From assembly GCA_040004035.1 (NCBI GenBank), contig JAMPLN010000015.1: DNA of 64,000 nucleotides, one strand, 5' to 3'. The position numbers and the translations under genes were made by a program. Below are positions 17,418-26,827 of the stretch, one piece after another. The notes under the pieces are model-generated. The model was given only the letters and a program-made list of their open reading frames with translations, ran no database searches and was not told where the DNA came from. The stretch is from Microcoleus vaginatus_C. Its GTDB lineage: Bacteria > Cyanobacteriota > Cyanobacteriia > Cyanobacteriales > Microcoleaceae. Numbering within the stretch: position 1 is the first letter of the stretch; every line of letters starts with the position of its first letter.

Positions 17418-17750
17418 CTACGGCAAACTGCTGCGGTAGCGCTGCAATTCCGATCGCACCAGAGCCACTTCGGCGCGCAGCTCGTCAATAGTTGCTTGCA
17501 AATCTGCAGGATGGATGTCTTGAATGGTGGTGGTGCTTGCAGTGCCAGTTCTGGTCTGCATCGCCTCATCCGAAGCTCGATTTGCCCGTTCCACAACTCG
17601 ATCTGTGAACTGCCGCAGGCGTTCTCTTTGTTCTGCGTCAAATTTGCCGAGTTCAGAGAAAGCGTTGGTTGCCGCGCTTTCTAATTGCTCGTACAGTGCT
17701 TCGGCAAGTGCTCTGCCTACAAAAAAAGCATGAACTGGGGGTTTACTCAT
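17418..17750 (-). CDS. Small conserved coiled-coil protein (thylakoid-associated type)
   Basis: About 110 residues, starting SKPPVHAFFVGRALAEALYE and containing ELGKFDAEQRERLRQFTDRV. The end is a predicted coiled coil (LQATIDELRAEVALVRSELQ). I recall cyanobacterial homologues annotated as thylakoid-associated or DUF6825, a call from memory. The ATG at 17750 is chosen because the conserved part starts there; the open frame extends upstream to 17849 without conservation. It lies between two kinase genes on the same strand. Confidence 0.75.
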   Translation of the reverse strand: MSKPPVHAFFVGRALAEALYEQLESAATNAFSELGKFDAEQRERLRQFTDRVVERANRASDEAMQTRTGTASTTTIQDIHPADLQATIDELRAEVALVRSELQRYRSSLP

Positions 17751-18283
17751 AAAAAATCTCTGTGCGCTTCCGCAACAAATTATAACTTGCTTGTCCCCGA
17801 TGATGCTTGCTCCCAAAGGAAGGAAGTTTGGGGGAATTGACACTCGCACCCCGAGTGTCGGGGATGGGATTGTTGAGAGTTAGAAGAGTCTAACGCGCCA
17901 CGGCTTCGCACAAAAGCCTCGCTTACACTGGCTCAAATTCGAGGTTGGGGTTGCTTTGTACCACAATGTTTGCAGCTTGGCAGTATTAATACGCGACATC
18001 ACACCACCTCAGCGTCGCGCACATATTCTAACATAATTTAAATCAAAATTTAAATCAAAATAGAAAACAGTCCTGCACTTTTTTTGCGGGCATTGGGATT
18101 GCAGAGGGAATAGGAAATATTCGATAAACTCAGACGGCGACTGTTGGGATTTTCAGATTCGACGGAAGTTTTTGGAAGATAGTCGTTGGCTAGGTAGGGC
18201 CTTATTATCTCCACTACTGAGCGGATATTTGCTGATTCATAAAACCAAGTATTTGTCCGCACTTTGAACCAACAAAAACCATA
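17751..18283. other. Non-coding gap
   Basis: No recognisable gene. A 70-codon minus-strand frame at 18050-18262 ends just downstream of the Ser/Thr kinase start region and shows no motif. Near 18030 the words AATTTAAATCAAAATTTAAATCAAAAT form a short AT-rich repeat. Confidence 0.45.
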
Positions 18284-19852
18284 CTAATTTGTCGCAGGTT
18301 CGGGAAAAGGCATCGTGGGATCGGCCACCGGAGGTGGTGAATCAGGTGCGATCGAACTATCTGAATTGTTGCCACTGCGGCTGGGTATCGCAGGCTCAGG
18401 CGATCGCTCGATGGGCGAGGCTATTACTGACGGCGGGGATTCCGACGGCGGCCAGGTTTCAGCGCTAGCACTCCCAGGGGCAGGCGAAGCGGGTGCGGCG
18501 GGCGGTTCTGCAGGCAGGGGCGCAACTTCTGGTACTGGTGCGGCTTCTGGTTGGGGAGCTGGCTCGATTTCGGTTTGAGGCTCTGGAATGGGGGACTCAG
18601 AAGGCTCCTCTGCGGGTTCGGGCGTCGGCGATGGCTCCGGTTCCGCTTCGGGTTCTGGGGCGGGAGTTTCCTGGCCTAGAGACTCAGAAGGTTCTGCGCT
18701 AGTTTCTGAGGGATCTATCTGTTCGGGAATGTTGCTGCTTTCTAAGGGGGGTTTGGGACGCTTGTTGAGTTCGATCGGGTAGAGAGGGGTGCTTTCGACA
18801 GACGGCTGTCCGAACATCGGCTCTGACAAATCGCGGGATTTGAGCAAATCTTCGAGAGATGGGAAGGACTCACTTTTGGGCCGATTACTGAGAGTCGTGC
18901 TGTTGTAGTGCGATGCTAGGTCAAAACCCATCCAGCCTGCAATTGCAGCCGTGACCACAAACGCCACAAAAGTCAACTGTGGCGGGGGAGGTGCGGGCAA
19001 TTTTAGACTTTGCTTGCCTTTTCTTTTTACTGATACTCGCTCTGTTTCTTGCAGCATGGTGAGCCAATTTTCCACTGTTTGAGGGCGGTTGTGGGGGTCG
19101 ATTTCGAGTCCCTGAAGGATGGCTCGCTCGATTCCTGGGCTGAGGTGGGGCTGAAATTGCCGTAACTCAGTCAAGGGAATGCGATCGCGCAGGGGTGCTG
19201 CTACGGGGGCCACGCCGGATAGTAAGTAGTAGAGGGTGGCTGCGATCGCGTAGATGTCAGTGGCCGGTGTACATTTACCGTCATAGAGGTATTGTTCGAT
19301 CGGCGCGTACCCTGGGGAGAGCAAGTTAGTGTGGGTTTGTTTGGTGCCGGCGGTAAAGCCGCGGGCAATTCCGAAATCTATTAACATTACTACGTGAGAA
19401 TCGGCTCGCCGGATAATATTTTCTGGCTTGATATCTCCGTGCAGCAATCCGCTGTGGTGAACTGTACTTACGGCTGAGGCTATTTGCCGAATATAGTGCA
19501 GGGCCTGGGCTTCTGGCAGCGGCTGATCGGTTTCGACTATTTGGGCGAGAGTTTTGCCCGGAATGTAGTCCATTGCAATAAAAGACTGTCCGGCTTCTTC
19601 AAAAAAGTCGATTACCCTGACTATGTTGGAATGCTGACACCGCGACAGGCGTTGGGCTTCGGCAATAAACTGCTGCTGAAATTGGGCAGAGTCTGGGTGT
19701 TGGCGCAGACTTTCGTTGAGGGTTTTGAGTACGACGGTTTGGTTTAAATGGGTGTGGATAGCTCGGTAAGTGATTCCGAACCCTCCTATGCCTAAAGTCG
19801 CGTTAATTTTGTATTTGCCCTGTTGCAGGACTGTTGCTGGCGCTAAGTTCAT
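18284..19852 (-). CDS. Serine/threonine protein kinase with Pro/Glu-rich extracytoplasmic tail
   Basis: PKN2-type (Hanks) kinase. The catalytic domain is residues ~12-270: glycine loop LGIGGFGITYRA, lysine in VVLKTL, catalytic loop HGDIKPEN, DFG (LIDFGIAR), activation segment SPGYAPIEQY and the DIYAIAATLYYLLSG helix. The catalytic loop has HGD instead of the usual HRD, so it is a non-RD kinase. One membrane segment follows (FVAFVVTAAIAGWMGFDLA, about 292-312). Then come ~200 residues of Pro/Glu/Ser repeats, probably crossing the wall. Tail length may vary between strains. No cognate substrate is evident. Confidence 0.93.
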   Translation of the reverse strand: MNLAPATVLQQGKYKINATLGIGGFGITYRAIHTHLNQTVVLKTLNESLRQHPDSAQFQQQFIAEAQRLSRCQHSNIVRVIDFFEEAGQSFIAMDYIPGKTLAQIVETDQPLPEAQALHYIRQIASAVSTVHHSGLLHGDIKPENIIRRADSHVVMLIDFGIARGFTAGTKQTHTNLLSPGYAPIEQYLYDGKCTPATDIYAIAATLYYLLSGVAPVAAPLRDRIPLTELRQFQPHLSPGIERAILQGLEIDPHNRPQTVENWLTMLQETERVSVKRKGKQSLKLPAPPPPQLTFVAFVVTAAIAGWMGFDLASHYNSTTLSNRPKSESFPSLEDLLKSRDLSEPMFGQPSVESTPLYPIELNKRPKPPLESSNIPEQIDPSETSAEPSESLGQETPAPEPEAEPEPSPTPEPAEEPSESPIPEPQTEIEPAPQPEAAPVPEVAPLPAEPPAAPASPAPGSASAETWPPSESPPSVIASPIERSPEPAIPSRSGNNSDSSIAPDSPPPVADPTMPFPEPATN

Positions 19853-20208
19853 CTTTAGTTGATGCCGTTTCCCAAACTATGCTACCGCCTTTGGGTTATT
19901 TCGCAGAGTTAGGGGTGAGGTTGGATTGATCGGCGTCCTAGTTTGAGCTTTAGCTCTGCTATATCTTTTATCTTGGCATCCCCACGTCATTTTCTTTGTA
20001 GTAGGTATGGTGAAACTTAACGCTCCGGCTTTCCAACAATAAAAATCCCGCTCTTGTGGAACGGGAAAGCCATCAGGGTGCATCTATAGTATCTGACTCT
20101 AACTTATGGGGGGTACAACCCCTCATTGTTTTAGCAAGTCTTTAAAATTAGCCACTTTTTGTAAAGATTTAGGTTTTATGTTGACTTTTGATAAATCTTA
20201 TGATTTAT
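19853..20208. other. Non-coding gap before the insertion sequence
   Basis: No supported gene. A 68-codon minus-strand frame (19877-20083) lacks motifs and does not continue the protease disrupted on the other side of the element. GATAAATC (20190-20197) and GATTTATC (20202-20209) make a perfect 8-bp stem with a TTAT loop at the edge of the element. Confidence 0.5.
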
Positions 20209-22169
20209 CTGAAGTTCACCCCGTAGAAGGGATGTTCAAATCTAGCAAACCCCTACGCTGCAAGTAAAATTCAGCTTTTTGCCCCCTTTCTTGTACCCAT
20301 GTATCTTAAGCTCGTCTTAAGAGTTAATTATAGGTGTGGCATAATAGTAGCCATGTATATCGAACGTGTTCCCAACAGAAACTCTCCGCCAGCCGTACTG
20401 CGAAAGCGAGTCCTACCGCGAAGGTTCAAAAGTACGTAAACGCACCCTGGCAAACTTATCAAAACTACCAGACCATGCCGTAAATGGTCTGCAAGCCTTG
20501 TTGAAAGGTGGCGTGACGATCGCTAGTTTACCTGACTCTTTTAAAATCACTCGTTCTCGCCCACACGGTCATGTAGCGGCAGTATTGGGCAGCCTCAAAA
20601 ATACTGGCTTGCACAATCTCATTAGCTCCGAAAAGAGTCGCAACCTTCGGTTGGTATTGGCGATGATAATTGCTAGAATAATTGACCCGCGATCGAAATT
20701 AGCCACCGCCAGAGGTTTCAACGAGGAAACTTGTTTCTCCAGTATTGGAAAAATTTTGGGAATCGATGGTGCCGATGAAGATGAGCTGTATCTGGCAATG
20801 GATTGGTTGTTAGCCAGACAAGAGTCGATCGAGAATAATTGGGCAGCCAAGCATTTAGCATCATCAACCTTGGTACTCTATGATGTATCGAGCAGCCCCA
20901 ATGAAGGTAAAACTTGCCCCGTCGCCAGATACGGTTACAATCGGGATGGCAAGAGAGGTAAATTGCAAATAGTATTTGGATTAATCTGCGATGCAGAAGG
21001 TTGCCCGATCGCGATTGAAGTATTTGAGGGCAATACGGCAGACCCGACCACCCTCACCAATCAGATTGCCAAACTCAAAGAAAGATTTGGCATTGCCAAA
21101 ATAATTTGGGTGGGTGATCGGGGTATCATCTCTTCAAGCACTATTCAAAAACACTTTCACAACAACGAAGAGCGCAGTTTTGATTGGATTAGTGCCCTGC
21201 GTGCGACCCAAATCCGCAGCCTGGTCGAGCAAGAGTCGATTCAACTTTCTTTATTCGACGAGAAAAACCTCGCTGAAATCTCATCAGATGACTATCCGGG
21301 AGAACGGTTAATTGCTTGCCGCAATCCCATGCTAGCAGCCGAGCGAGCCAAAACGAGAGAAGAATTGTTGCAAGCAACAGAAAAAGAACTATCCAAAATC
21401 GTTGCTGCGACAACGAGACAGAAGAAGCGTTTAACAGGGGCATCAAATATTGCCCTGAAAGTGGGCAATGTGGTGAATCGTTACAAAGTTGCCAAGCATT
21501 TCACGCTGGATATTCAAGAGAACAGCTTCAGTTATGAAAGAAACACGCAAAGCATTAACAGCGAAGCTGCCCTGGATGGGTTATATGTGATTCGGACTTC
21601 AGTTGAGTCTGCCGTTTTATCGCCAACAGAAACGGTGATAGCTTATAAAAGTTTATCTCAGGTCTAGCCGGCTTTTCGGAGTTTTAAGACGGTGGATTTA
21701 AAGGTGCGACCGATTTACCACCGCAACAGCGATCGAGTTAAGGCTCACGTATTTTTATGTATGTTAGCCTATTACGTAGAATGGCAGATGCGTTCTCTTT
21801 TGGCTCCGATGCTGTTTGATGAGGAGGATTGGGAGTTGGCTCACCAACAGCAAAAATCAGTGGTTAAAGCGGCGAAGAGCGATCGAACTTTAGCCAAGGC
21901 GAGAACCAAGCGAACAGCCAATAATTTACCAGTACATAGTTTCCAAACTTTATTAGCGGATTTAGGTACGATCGCCCATAATGAAATTGTCGGAAGCATT
22001 GAGGGTGCTAGTTGGGTTTTTGACAAGATTACTCAACCGACAATCGTGCAACAAAAAGCTTTGGATTTACTCGGCGTTTCTCTGATTTGTACCCAGTAAA
22101 ATCAAAGTCAAAATCTTTCAAAGGTAAGCTGTACATACTTAGGAGCCTTTGTCAATGGGGGAACTTCAG
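20209..22169 (+). mobile_element. Decayed IS1634-like insertion sequence
   Basis: The element of about 1.96 kb carries one transposase gene. Putative terminal inverted repeats are CTGAAGTTCACCCC at 20209-20222 and, on the other strand, CTGAAGTTCCCCCA ending at 22169. No matching target-site duplication was found just outside, so the exact ends are uncertain or one flank has changed. Its right edge abuts the truncated protease gene. Confidence 0.7.
20353..22099 (+). pseudogene. Inactivated IS1634-family transposase
   Basis: DDE transposase of the IS4-like superfamily. The N-terminus MYIERVPNRNSPPAVL starts at the ATG at 20353. A frameshift near 20400 then moves reading into the frame that continues SYREGSKVRKRTLANLSKLP. 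The catalytic Asp residues are visible in VLYDVSSS and IIWVGDRGI. A second lesion is an in-frame TAG at 21665-21667, exactly where the Glu of the V-E-R-A-F-R-S-F-K motif is expected. Downstream codons (AFRSFKTVDLKVRPIYHR) remain in frame to 22099. With both lesions the element cannot make active transposase without recoding. Confidence 0.88.
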
Positions 22170-22812
22170 CTTAAGTTGGCATTGCTCCCCCGCTGTTGTG
22201 GTTCTGCTGCTGTCAGATTTGGGTTAACATCTTCGCGGTCGTTTCCCCCGGCAAAGGCAAATACTGTGCCCAACCCCCGCTGCCGTTAATGACGGCGTTT
22301 TTGATGGGTGCAACCACATTCTTCGCCGGGACAAACCTATCCTTGGGGCCCCAGCTATTGTTGGAAACGTCGAAGTTAGCTTGTGCCTCTAACCTCCGAA
22401 GGGGACTTTCATTGGTATCGTTATATTTATAACCCGCGATCGTGGCTTCGTAAGCAATACCCACTGTACCGAGATTGTTTCTTCTACCTGCGATAATGCC
22501 AGCTACAGCCGTACCGTGAGAGTCTTCTTTCGTTACTGGAAAGGGGCCCCCTAAGCTGTCTGGCAGGGAAAGCGATTGATCGAAGTTGCCTGCAAAATCT
22601 TCGTGGTTCCCGTCGATGCCGTCATCAATGACACCTACTTTGACACCCTTGCCCGTATAGAACGGCCACAAAGGCACTACATTCAGGTCAATACCGGGAG
22701 TGCCTGGGGTGACATTCTTATTGGCTACTCCCTGTCCTTTGTTGAGCAGCCACCACTGCTCCTTGGCTAGCGTACCTTTTAAGTCGTCTGGTAATTTGGA
22801 TTGAGTCGTCAT
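22170..22812 (-). pseudogene. Truncated subtilisin-like (S8) serine protease
   Basis: The N-terminal part of an S8/kexin-like protease is intact. It has the catalytic Asp in KVGVIDDGIDGNHEDF, the catalytic His in DSHGTAVAGIIAG, and the VSNNSWGP region. After NGSGG near 22270 the frame breaks in a G-run. The next frame reads LGTVFAFAGGNDREDVNPN, the expected continuation, implying loss of one base. The sequence then stops near the insertion-sequence edge, without the GTS serine. No continuation was found on the far side of the element, so the 3' part is deleted. The protease is certainly inactive. Confidence 0.85.
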
Positions 22813-22866
22813 AACAAGGCTCTCTTGATAATTTTCTTAACTGCTTCTGAAAGCGATTGGGTCTGA

Positions 22867-22910
22867 GGAGAAGGCGATCTCATCTGGTAGCATATGAGCT
22901 CGCCTTCTCC
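22867..22910. repeat. 17-bp near-perfect hairpin
   Basis: Left arm GGAGAAGGCGATCTCAT (22867-22883) pairs with ATGAGCTCGCCTTCTCC (22894-22910) with one T/C mismatch and a 10-base loop. It lies about 55 bases upstream of the protease start on the opposite strand. There is no T-run, so a terminator is less likely than a structured leader or dispersed repeat. Confidence 0.7.
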
Positions 22911-23085
22911 CCGCATCCCCCCTGAGATAGATTTTTTCATAGATCGGTGGCCTCGCTAAATTAAGTCCCAGGAATTAAAAATTACCTGTTACAGTTCACA
23001 AATATCCAACTGCATATAGAACCCAAGGGAGCGCGGCTTGACTTTCGCTATCTCTATTATTTCTGCAGGCGGCTGTTTATATAAG

Positions 23086-23144
23086 TCGCAAAAGTCGGAT
23101 CTTCAACTCGCAAAAGTCTGATCTTCAACTCGCAAAAGTCGGAT
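23086..23144. repeat. 22-bp tandem repeat, nearly three copies
   Basis: Units begin at 23086, 23108 and 23130 with TCGCAAAAGTCGGATCTTC (second copy has CTG for CGG). The third copy is cut short after GGAT. The regular 22-bp spacing puts each unit about two helical turns apart, as in some activator-binding arrays, but no protein site is recognised. Confidence 0.75.
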
Positions 23145-23481
23145 ATTTTGCGATGAGGGTGGTTGAGGGTTGACTTTTGAGGATTGTTGTGTGACAGGAA
23201 TTGAATTTGCCAAATGGGCGCTCGAATCCTCAGCAAAGTGAGTCTCAACAAAGCAGGGAAGTAGTTCTTCCGTACTTGTTATGGTAAATCGACTGCTATG
23301 AGCGAGCGACTGCTATGAGCCATCGCTGGCAATATCTCAAATGGGTTCTATAAACATATAGAATTAATCAGCGTTAATCTACATGAACCTCCGGTTAAAA
23401 ATTAGTTATATTTTGCCAAGTCGAACGATTTTTCGCTAAAGTGCGATCGAGCAGACAATTATCAGGTCATCTACGCTATTT

Positions 23482-26292
23482 ATGCCTTACATAACTATCC
23501 CTAAACAATTTAGGGAACCTTCCAGGGTCATCAAATCTCAACTTTTTTTACGGCCGAAACGCCTAGCCATTTTTGAAGCTTGTCTGATCGGCTTGGTGGC
23601 AGGACTGGCCGGTGTTTTGCTAAAGTCAGGAGTCGGATGGCTCGGCAGTTGGCGAGTTGCTACCTCGACAGTAATTCCAGCTTGGATATTACTGCCCAGC
23701 GTCGGTTTATGCGGGGGGTTGCTGACAGGTTTCTTGGTTGAGCGTTTTGCTCCCGAAACTGCCGGCAGCGGCATTCCTCACGTCAAAGCTGCTCTCGGCG
23801 GAGTCAATCTTTCCTTAGATTTGCGAGTAGCCGTCGCCAAACTTCTGACCACTATTTTAGCAGTTGGTTCCGGTTTAACTTTAGGCAGGCAAGGCCCTAC
23901 TGTCCAAATAGGAGCATCTTTGGCCGGCTGGATAGGTCACTTGATGCCCACTTCCCCAGACTACCGCCGACAATTGATTGCTTGCGGTGCTGCTGCAGGA
24001 TTGGCTGCGGGTTTCAATGCTCCCATTGCAGGAGTTTTGTTTGTAGTTGAAGAACTGCTGCACGACGTTTCGGGATTGACTTTAGGGACTGCAATTATCG
24101 CTTCATTTATCGGTGCAGTTGTCTCGCAGCTTTTGGGCGGCGATAGTTTAAGTTTGAACCTTCGCGCGTATCAAACCAGTTTTGATGCTCAGGAAATCCC
24201 CTTTTATATACTATTAGGAGTTTTAGCGGGATGGCTGGGAGCTTTGTTCACCAAAGGGATTATGGCTAGCTTGCAATTTAACAGGCGATCGCTCAAATTA
24301 GCTTTGCCTGTGCGAATGGCTCTAGCTGGTTTAATCTGCGGTTCAGTAATAGCTTTTCTTCCAGCAACTTTCCGCGATAATACGGGTTTACGGGAGTTTA
24401 TGCTGACCGGTGAAGCAAGCGGCATAACGAGTTTAATTGCTTTTATAGCTCACTTTTTTCTGACAATTATTTCCGCTGCTTCTGGAGCTCCGGGAGGATT
24501 GTTTTCCCCTGCCCTAGTTATGGGTTCTGCACTCGGTCACATGGTGGGAATTGTGCAGGCAGATTCCCTGGGGGTAGGTTTGCCGGTAACTTACGCTTTG
24601 GCGGGAATGGGAGCGTTTTTTTGCGCGGTTTCTAGGGCGCCGATTACTGCGGTAGTGATTGTGTTTGAAATTACGGCGGATTTCAAATTAGTGCTGCCTT
24701 TGATGATTTGTTCTGTAGTTGCTTATTTGGTGGCGGAAAAGGTGGACAGTGGCTCTTTTTACGATCGCCTTTTGGAGTTTAACGGCATTCAACTGACAAA
24801 AGCAAAAGCTGCCAGCAATACTTTGAGCGACTTGCACGCAGATGACGTGATGCAGCGCCGAGTTGAAACTCTTTCGAGTCTGCTGACTTTCGATGAAGTG
24901 ATGCAGGCTTTTTCGCGATCGCACCACCGAGGATTTCCAGTAGTTGAAGATGGCAAATTAGTCGGAATTGTCAGTCAAACCGATTTGGCAAATGCCAGAG
25001 AGCGCAATTTCTCCGGCAACTCCCTGCTCAAAGAATTTATGACTGTACAGCCGATCGCAGTCAAAGCAAGCGATACTTTAAGCGAGGTATTGTACAGGCT
25101 CAACAACTACAATATCAGCCGCTTGCCCGTCGTAGAAGGCCGGCGTTTGGTGGGAATTATTACCCGCAGCGACATTATCCGAGTTGAATCCGATCGCCTC
25201 AGCGGAGAAACAACCCAGGGCCCGCATCCAGAACCTTCCTATGTTGTCTATCAAACCAGGGCTCCGCAAGTCGGAAACGGCCGCTTATTAGTGCCGCTTT
25301 CAAACCCCCAAACAGCACCCGCTTTGCTGCGGCTGGCGGCGGCGATCGCGCGCGATCGCAATTACGAATTAGAATGCCTGCAAATCATCTTAGTACCGCG
25401 CAACAGTTCCCCTTCAGAAAGCGCAGTGCGGACAACCAAAAGCCGCCGCCTGCTACAACAAGCCGAACGAATAATTCGCAATTTGAAGTTGCCGATACAC
25501 ACCCAAATACGGGTAGCTCATGACGTTCCTCACGCGATTTTAGAGACAATAAAGGAGCGACATATCGATTTGATTTTGATGGGCTGGCAAGGCGAATTTT
25601 CCACAAAAGGACGCATTTTTGGCGATGTGGTCGATACCGTAATTCGGCAAGCAGGCTGCGAGGTGATTTTGGTTAAATGGAGCGAAAAACTATTAGCAAC
25701 ACGTAAGAAAAATGAGTTCTCCACCGTTTTTAGCGGGCGGAAATATGCGTCTATAGAATGGGAATTCAATACCGAAGGAGTTGATGGTGCAGATAATCCC
25801 ACCTTGGCCGCCTCAGATTCCTCACCGACTCCTGAGACTGAATTGGCCCCGCCGAATTCAGAGATTCCAGGGCCAGAATTGGGACTGCACACGCTGATGG
25901 GTTTACACCGTTGGTTGGTGCCTATTCGCGGCGGTTACAAGCAAGCTGCGGCTTTGCGGCTGCTACCTGCTTTGGTGGCTGCGAGTGCTGTACCGGAGAT
26001 TAAATTGTGTCAGGTTCATCAGCCTTCTGTTGCAGAACCCGATCGGGGAGAATTAAAGCAAGCGGCGGAGTTTATCAAGCGCAGGGTTAGCTGTTCGATA
26101 ATAGCGACTTCGGTTTGCGCTAAATCGGTTTCTGATGCTTTAATTGATTTGGCTCAGAACGATCAGTGCGATGCGATCGTCCTGGGAGCGAGCCGTGAAG
26201 GGCTGCTGAAGCAGGTGATTCACGGGAACATCCCGGAAGCTGTGGCGCGTGGATGCGACTGTACAGTCATTTTAGTGCGATCGGCCTCTTAG
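23482..26292 (+). CDS. ClC-type chloride transporter/channel with CBS and USP-like domains
   Basis: Membrane part (residues ~25-430) has ClC signatures: GSGIPHV (selectivity), GRQGPTVQIG, the EE pair in VLFVVEELLHD and GLFSPALVMG. In GRQGP the gating glutamate of the usual GREGP is Gln (residue 137, codon CAA). Two CBS domains follow (about 453-515 and 520-578). Two universal-stress-protein-like domains come next (about 600-740 and 808-935), separated by a Pro/Ser-rich linker. ClC-CBS-USP fusions are known in cyanobacteria from memory. The protein probably moves Cl- across the plasma membrane with nucleotide-sensing regulation. Gln at the gate suggests uncoupled, channel-like transport (inference). 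Confidence 0.93.
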   Translation: MPYITIPKQFREPSRVIKSQLFLRPKRLAIFEACLIGLVAGLAGVLLKSGVGWLGSWRVATSTVIPAWILLPSVGLCGGLLTGFLVERFAPETAGSGIPHVKAALGGVNLSLDLRVAVAKLLTTILAVGSGLTLGRQGPTVQIGASLAGWIGHLMPTSPDYRRQLIACGAAAGLAAGFNAPIAGVLFVVEELLHDVSGLTLGTAIIASFIGAVVSQLLGGDSLSLNLRAYQTSFDAQEIPFYILLGVLAGWLGALFTKGIMASLQFNRRSLKLALPVRMALAGLICGSVIAFLPATFRDNTGLREFMLTGEASGITSLIAFIAHFFLTIISAASGAPGGLFSPALVMGSALGHMVGIVQADSLGVGLPVTYALAGMGAFFCAVSRAPITAVVIVFEITADFKLVLPLMICSVVAYLVAEKVDSGSFYDRLLEFNGIQLTKAKAASNTLSDLHADDVMQRRVETLSSLLTFDEVMQAFSRSHHRGFPVVEDGKLVGIVSQTDLANARERNFSGNSLLKEFMTVQPIAVKASDTLSEVLYRLNNYNISRLPVVEGRRLVGIITRSDIIRVESDRLSGETTQGPHPEPSYVVYQTRAPQVGNGRLLVPLSNPQTAPALLRLAAAIARDRNYELECLQIILVPRNSSPSESAVRTTKSRRLLQQAERIIRNLKLPIHTQIRVAHDVPHAILETIKERHIDLILMGWQGEFSTKGRIFGDVVDTVIRQAGCEVILVKWSEKLLATRKKNEFSTVFSGRKYASIEWEFNTEGVDGADNPTLAASDSSPTPETELAPPNSEIPGPELGLHTLMGLHRWLVPIRGGYKQAAALRLLPALVAASAVPEIKLCQVHQPSVAEPDRGELKQAAEFIKRRVSCSIIATSVCAKSVSDALIDLAQNDQCDAIVLGASREGLLKQVIHGNIPEAVARGCDCTVILVRSAS

Positions 26293-26464
26293 CAAATTCA
26301 TACCATTTTAGTCTTGTTTCCATACAGACCTCCTAAATAATTAGACTTTAAATAATTATGGGTTACAGCTAGATATTTTTCCTAACGCAGAGGCGTTTTC
26401 CTTGATTCCATTCCAATTCCATAAAGAAGTCTCCATGCCTTTTCCCGCTTGTGCTTCACAACCG

Positions 26465-26692
26465 CTAAATTCTCGCTTTCCTTTTATTTTTAACACTCAA
26501 TTGCTTAGTAAGTGATGTATAATAATGCAAAGCAAAAAGCAGATTAATTCCAAAAAACACCAAAGTTAAAACAAATGTAAAAAAAGACGTAAATGACAGC
26601 CGGGAAGTCATCGTAAACATCGCCAAAATGATTGAGCAAAGCCCAAAACCGGCAGCAAAAGAACTTAAAAGCAGCAACCGTACCCTAGACAT
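26465..26692 (-). CDS. Possible small two-helix membrane protein
   Basis: A 75-codon frame starting with ATG at 26692 encodes two clear hydrophobic helices (LLLLSSFAAGFGLCSIILAM and FFTFVLTLVFFGINLLFALHY). A basic tail (KNKRKARI) follows. I do not recognise a family. No Shine-Dalgarno is visible and the region is AT-rich, so a chance frame cannot be excluded. It sits alone between the ClC gene and the ShlB-like pseudogene. Confidence 0.4.
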   Translation of the reverse strand: MSRVRLLLLSSFAAGFGLCSIILAMFTMTSRLSFTSFFTFVLTLVFFGINLLFALHYYTSLTKQLSVKNKRKARI

Positions 26693-26827
26693 AGTTTTAT
26701 TGAAAAATTATCAGTAAAATACACTTTTGGCAGCTACAGAGGAGTGCCAAATGATACTTATTACTATATAGCGGAATTGCTCAGTTCCGCCAAGGGCAAA
26801 ACGACTGCTTTCCTAAAAAGGTTTGAA

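Larger units (their letters stand above)
22813..23481. other. Non-coding gap with a long hairpin and a 22-bp tandem repeat
   Basis: This 670-base region holds no supported gene. A hairpin at 22867-22910 has 17-base arms (left GGAGAAGGCGATCTCAT) with one mismatch and a 10-nt loop; it lies upstream of the protease remnant. At 23086-23144 a 22-bp unit beginning TCGCAAAAGTCGGATCTTC is repeated nearly three times. The ClC gene promoter must lie in the last 200 bases. Confidence 0.6.

Noticed and set aside
20209..22169. Recoded (frameshifted) but active transposase
   Set aside because: The stop removes the catalytic Glu position and a second frameshift near the N-terminus lacks a slippery motif, so decay is the simpler reading.
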